Shown here: one piece after another, positions 13,691 through 14,291 of the stretch
Position numbering within the stretch: position 1 is the first letter of the stretch
How the letters are laid out: every line of letters starts with the position of its first letter
Source of the DNA: Oscillospiraceae bacterium
Lineage (GTDB): Bacteria; Bacillota; Clostridia; Oscillospirales; Oscillospiraceae
Direction of reading: 5' to 3'
DNA: 14,291 bases
Assembly: GCA_031255955.1 (NCBI GenBank)
Contig: JAIRRO010000010.1
Span: 1-14,291, forward strand
Notes under the pieces: model-generated
The model's database searches: none
Told to the model about the DNA's origin: nothing
The model's input: the letters and a program-made list of their open reading frames with translations, nothing else
Position numbers and translations under genes: made by a program

Positions 13691-14101
13691 GTGAAAAACG
13701 ATTACATACGGGTGTTCAAGGCGTTTTCTGATGAAAACCGCATCAAGGTTCTCGAGCTGCTTTGCAGCGGGGAGCAGTGCGCCTGCGTGTTGCTTGCCGA
13801 TTTGCACATCAGCCAGCCGACGCTGTCGCACCATATGAAAATCCTATGTGAATCAGGCATAGTAAAATCCCGTCGCGAGGGCAAGTGGAATTACTACACA
13901 ATTGACCCGGATGGCTGCGAGTATGCCGGAAAACTGCTCAATCGAGTACTCAAACGCAATATCGGAGGTCTGCTTGAGTTCGCTCGCTATGCGCATAGAG
14001 TGCTCAGCGGTCTCAAAGAAAAAGCGCGCTTACTCGATTTGACACGAGTTACTCCGTTAAAGGTTCGTGTCGCCAGATCACACACAGCGGTTTCGGATTA
14101 A
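13691..14101 (+). CDS. ArsR/SmtB family metal- or metalloid-responsive repressor
   Basis: A 136-residue winged-helix repressor. From the GTG start, DENRIKVLELL is followed by GEQCACVLLADL with Cys30 and Cys32, the position of the CxC sensor pair of ArsR (ELCVCDL), then the recognition helix SQPTLSHHMKILCESGIV and the wing SRREGKWNYYTID. A further Cys25 and the Cys in KILCESG could add ligands. Family members leave DNA when the metal or metalloid binds; CxC favours a thiophilic ligand such as arsenite, but this is not certain. GTG 13691 is preferred to ATG 13676 because GGAGG (13678-13682) ends 8 bases before the GTG, whereas the ATG would contain that site. The C-terminal 40 residues beyond the core carry no Cys and are unremarkable. 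Confidence 0.93.
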   Translation: MKNDYIRVFKAFSDENRIKVLELLCSGEQCACVLLADLHISQPTLSHHMKILCESGIVKSRREGKWNYYTIDPDGCEYAGKLLNRVLKRNIGGLLEFARYAHRVLSGLKEKARLLDLTRVTPLKVRVARSHTAVSD

Positions 14102-14141
14102 ACGCGAATACTCTCAATCCGATTCATTTAATTTGATTTAT

Positions 14142-14169
14142 ACATTGATATATTTCGATATTTCAATGT
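14142..14169. promoter_or_regulatory. 28-bp imperfect palindrome, second ArsR-type operator
   Basis: ACATTGA (14142-14148) and TCAATGT (14163-14169) are perfect 7-bp arms, with inner ATAT pairs continuing the symmetry. It sits between the arsR-like gene and the next lipoprotein gene, and its left part resembles the operator over the arsR promoter, so the same repressor probably controls both. Confidence 0.7.
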
Positions 14170-14180
14170 GTAAATATAAT
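14153..14180 (+). promoter_or_regulatory. Candidate promoter of the right-edge lipoprotein gene
   Basis: A perfect -10 TATAAT lies at 14175-14180. The best -35 at suitable distance (TTTCGA, 14153-14158, 16-base spacer) is poor and lies inside the palindrome. An alternative is TTGATT (14133-14138) with GATATT (14157-14162). Placement is uncertain; read-through from arsR is also possible, as no terminator separates them. Confidence 0.45.
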
Positions 14181-14214
14181 CTCAAACCCGGAATCAAGAA
14201 AGGAATTACACACT

Positions 14215-14291
14215 ATGAACAAAAGTAAAAATCGCATTTTCTCCTTGCTGTTGGCGCTGTGTCTGGCATTCGGACTGACGGCTTGCGCGTC
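14215..14291 (+). CDS. Lipoprotein, 3' end beyond the window
   Basis: Only the first 25 codons are visible: a basic start (MNKSKNR), a Leu/Ala-rich hydrophobic core and the lipobox LTAC with Cys24. AAAGGA lies 10 bases before the ATG. It is the first gene behind an ArsR-type repressor and a matching operator, so a metal-binding lipoprotein such as the solute-binding part of an ABC importer is a fair guess, but nothing visible proves it. Confidence 0.82.
   Translation, partial: MNKSKNRIFSLLLALCLAFGLTACA

Noticed and set aside
13036..13731. Plus-strand open frame of 231 codons opposite the DUF4352-like gene
   Set aside because: It runs across a promoter region into arsR in another frame; the minus strand has a lipobox, ribosome site and promoter.
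1..14291. CRISPR array, tRNA, rRNA, phage or transposase genes
   Set aside because: None was recognised on reading either strand; no regularly spaced repeats and no transposase or integrase motifs in any frame.

Overview
The window reads as chromosomal DNA from an endospore-forming Bacillota, most likely a class Clostridia gut-type lineage. This rests on a complete GerA/GerC/GerB-type germinant receptor operon, purine-rich Shine-Dalgarno sites, GC-rich genes with AT-rich intergenic regions, sigma-A-like promoters, and family combinations common in Clostridia (DUF4358 lipoprotein + MBOAT + DHHW, PIN-domain module, LarE, NCS2 purine permease). No rRNA, tRNA, CRISPR array, phage gene or intact insertion sequence was seen. 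The taxonomic placement is inference.

Left part (1-4576, + strand): the 3' part of a membrane-bound hybrid sensor histidine kinase runs in from the left edge. A compact cassette follows: a DUF4358-like lipoprotein, an MBOAT O-acyltransferase overlapping it by one base, and a DHHW-type partner protein. MBOAT plus DHHW/AlgJ-like proteins usually move acyl (often acetyl) groups across the membrane onto an extracellular glycan, so this is a candidate envelope or exopolysaccharide acetylation unit.

Middle part (4577-8443): a minus-strand PIN-domain gene overlaps a small downstream antitoxin-like gene. Their promoter lies back to back with the promoter of larE (+), a sulfur transferase of nickel-pincer cofactor synthesis. 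Directly behind larE, in its frame, sits a short remnant of the C-terminal winged-helix region of an AlbA_2/AAA_4- or Fic-like regulator, bounded by a near-perfect 18-bp direct repeat. Converging on it is a minus-strand pair: an NCS2 (COG2252-type) purine permease with its own promoter, and a small membrane protein.

Right part (8628-12730, + strand): a germinant receptor operon in the order GerA, GerC, small membrane protein, GerB, closed by a stem-loop terminator that appears to work in both directions. Converging from the right is a DUF4352-like lipoprotein with a clear promoter. The last segment (13622-14291, + strand) is an ArsR/SmtB repressor with a strong promoter overlapped by an ArsR-type inverted repeat, then a second related palindrome in front of a new lipoprotein gene cut by the right edge. 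This looks like the start of a metal- or metalloid-responsive locus.

I do not see a clearly new system. The points most worth following up are the in-frame regulator remnant behind larE, the paired ArsR operators in front of an unidentified lipoprotein, the acylation cassette next to a hybrid kinase, and the extra small membrane gene in the germinant receptor operon.
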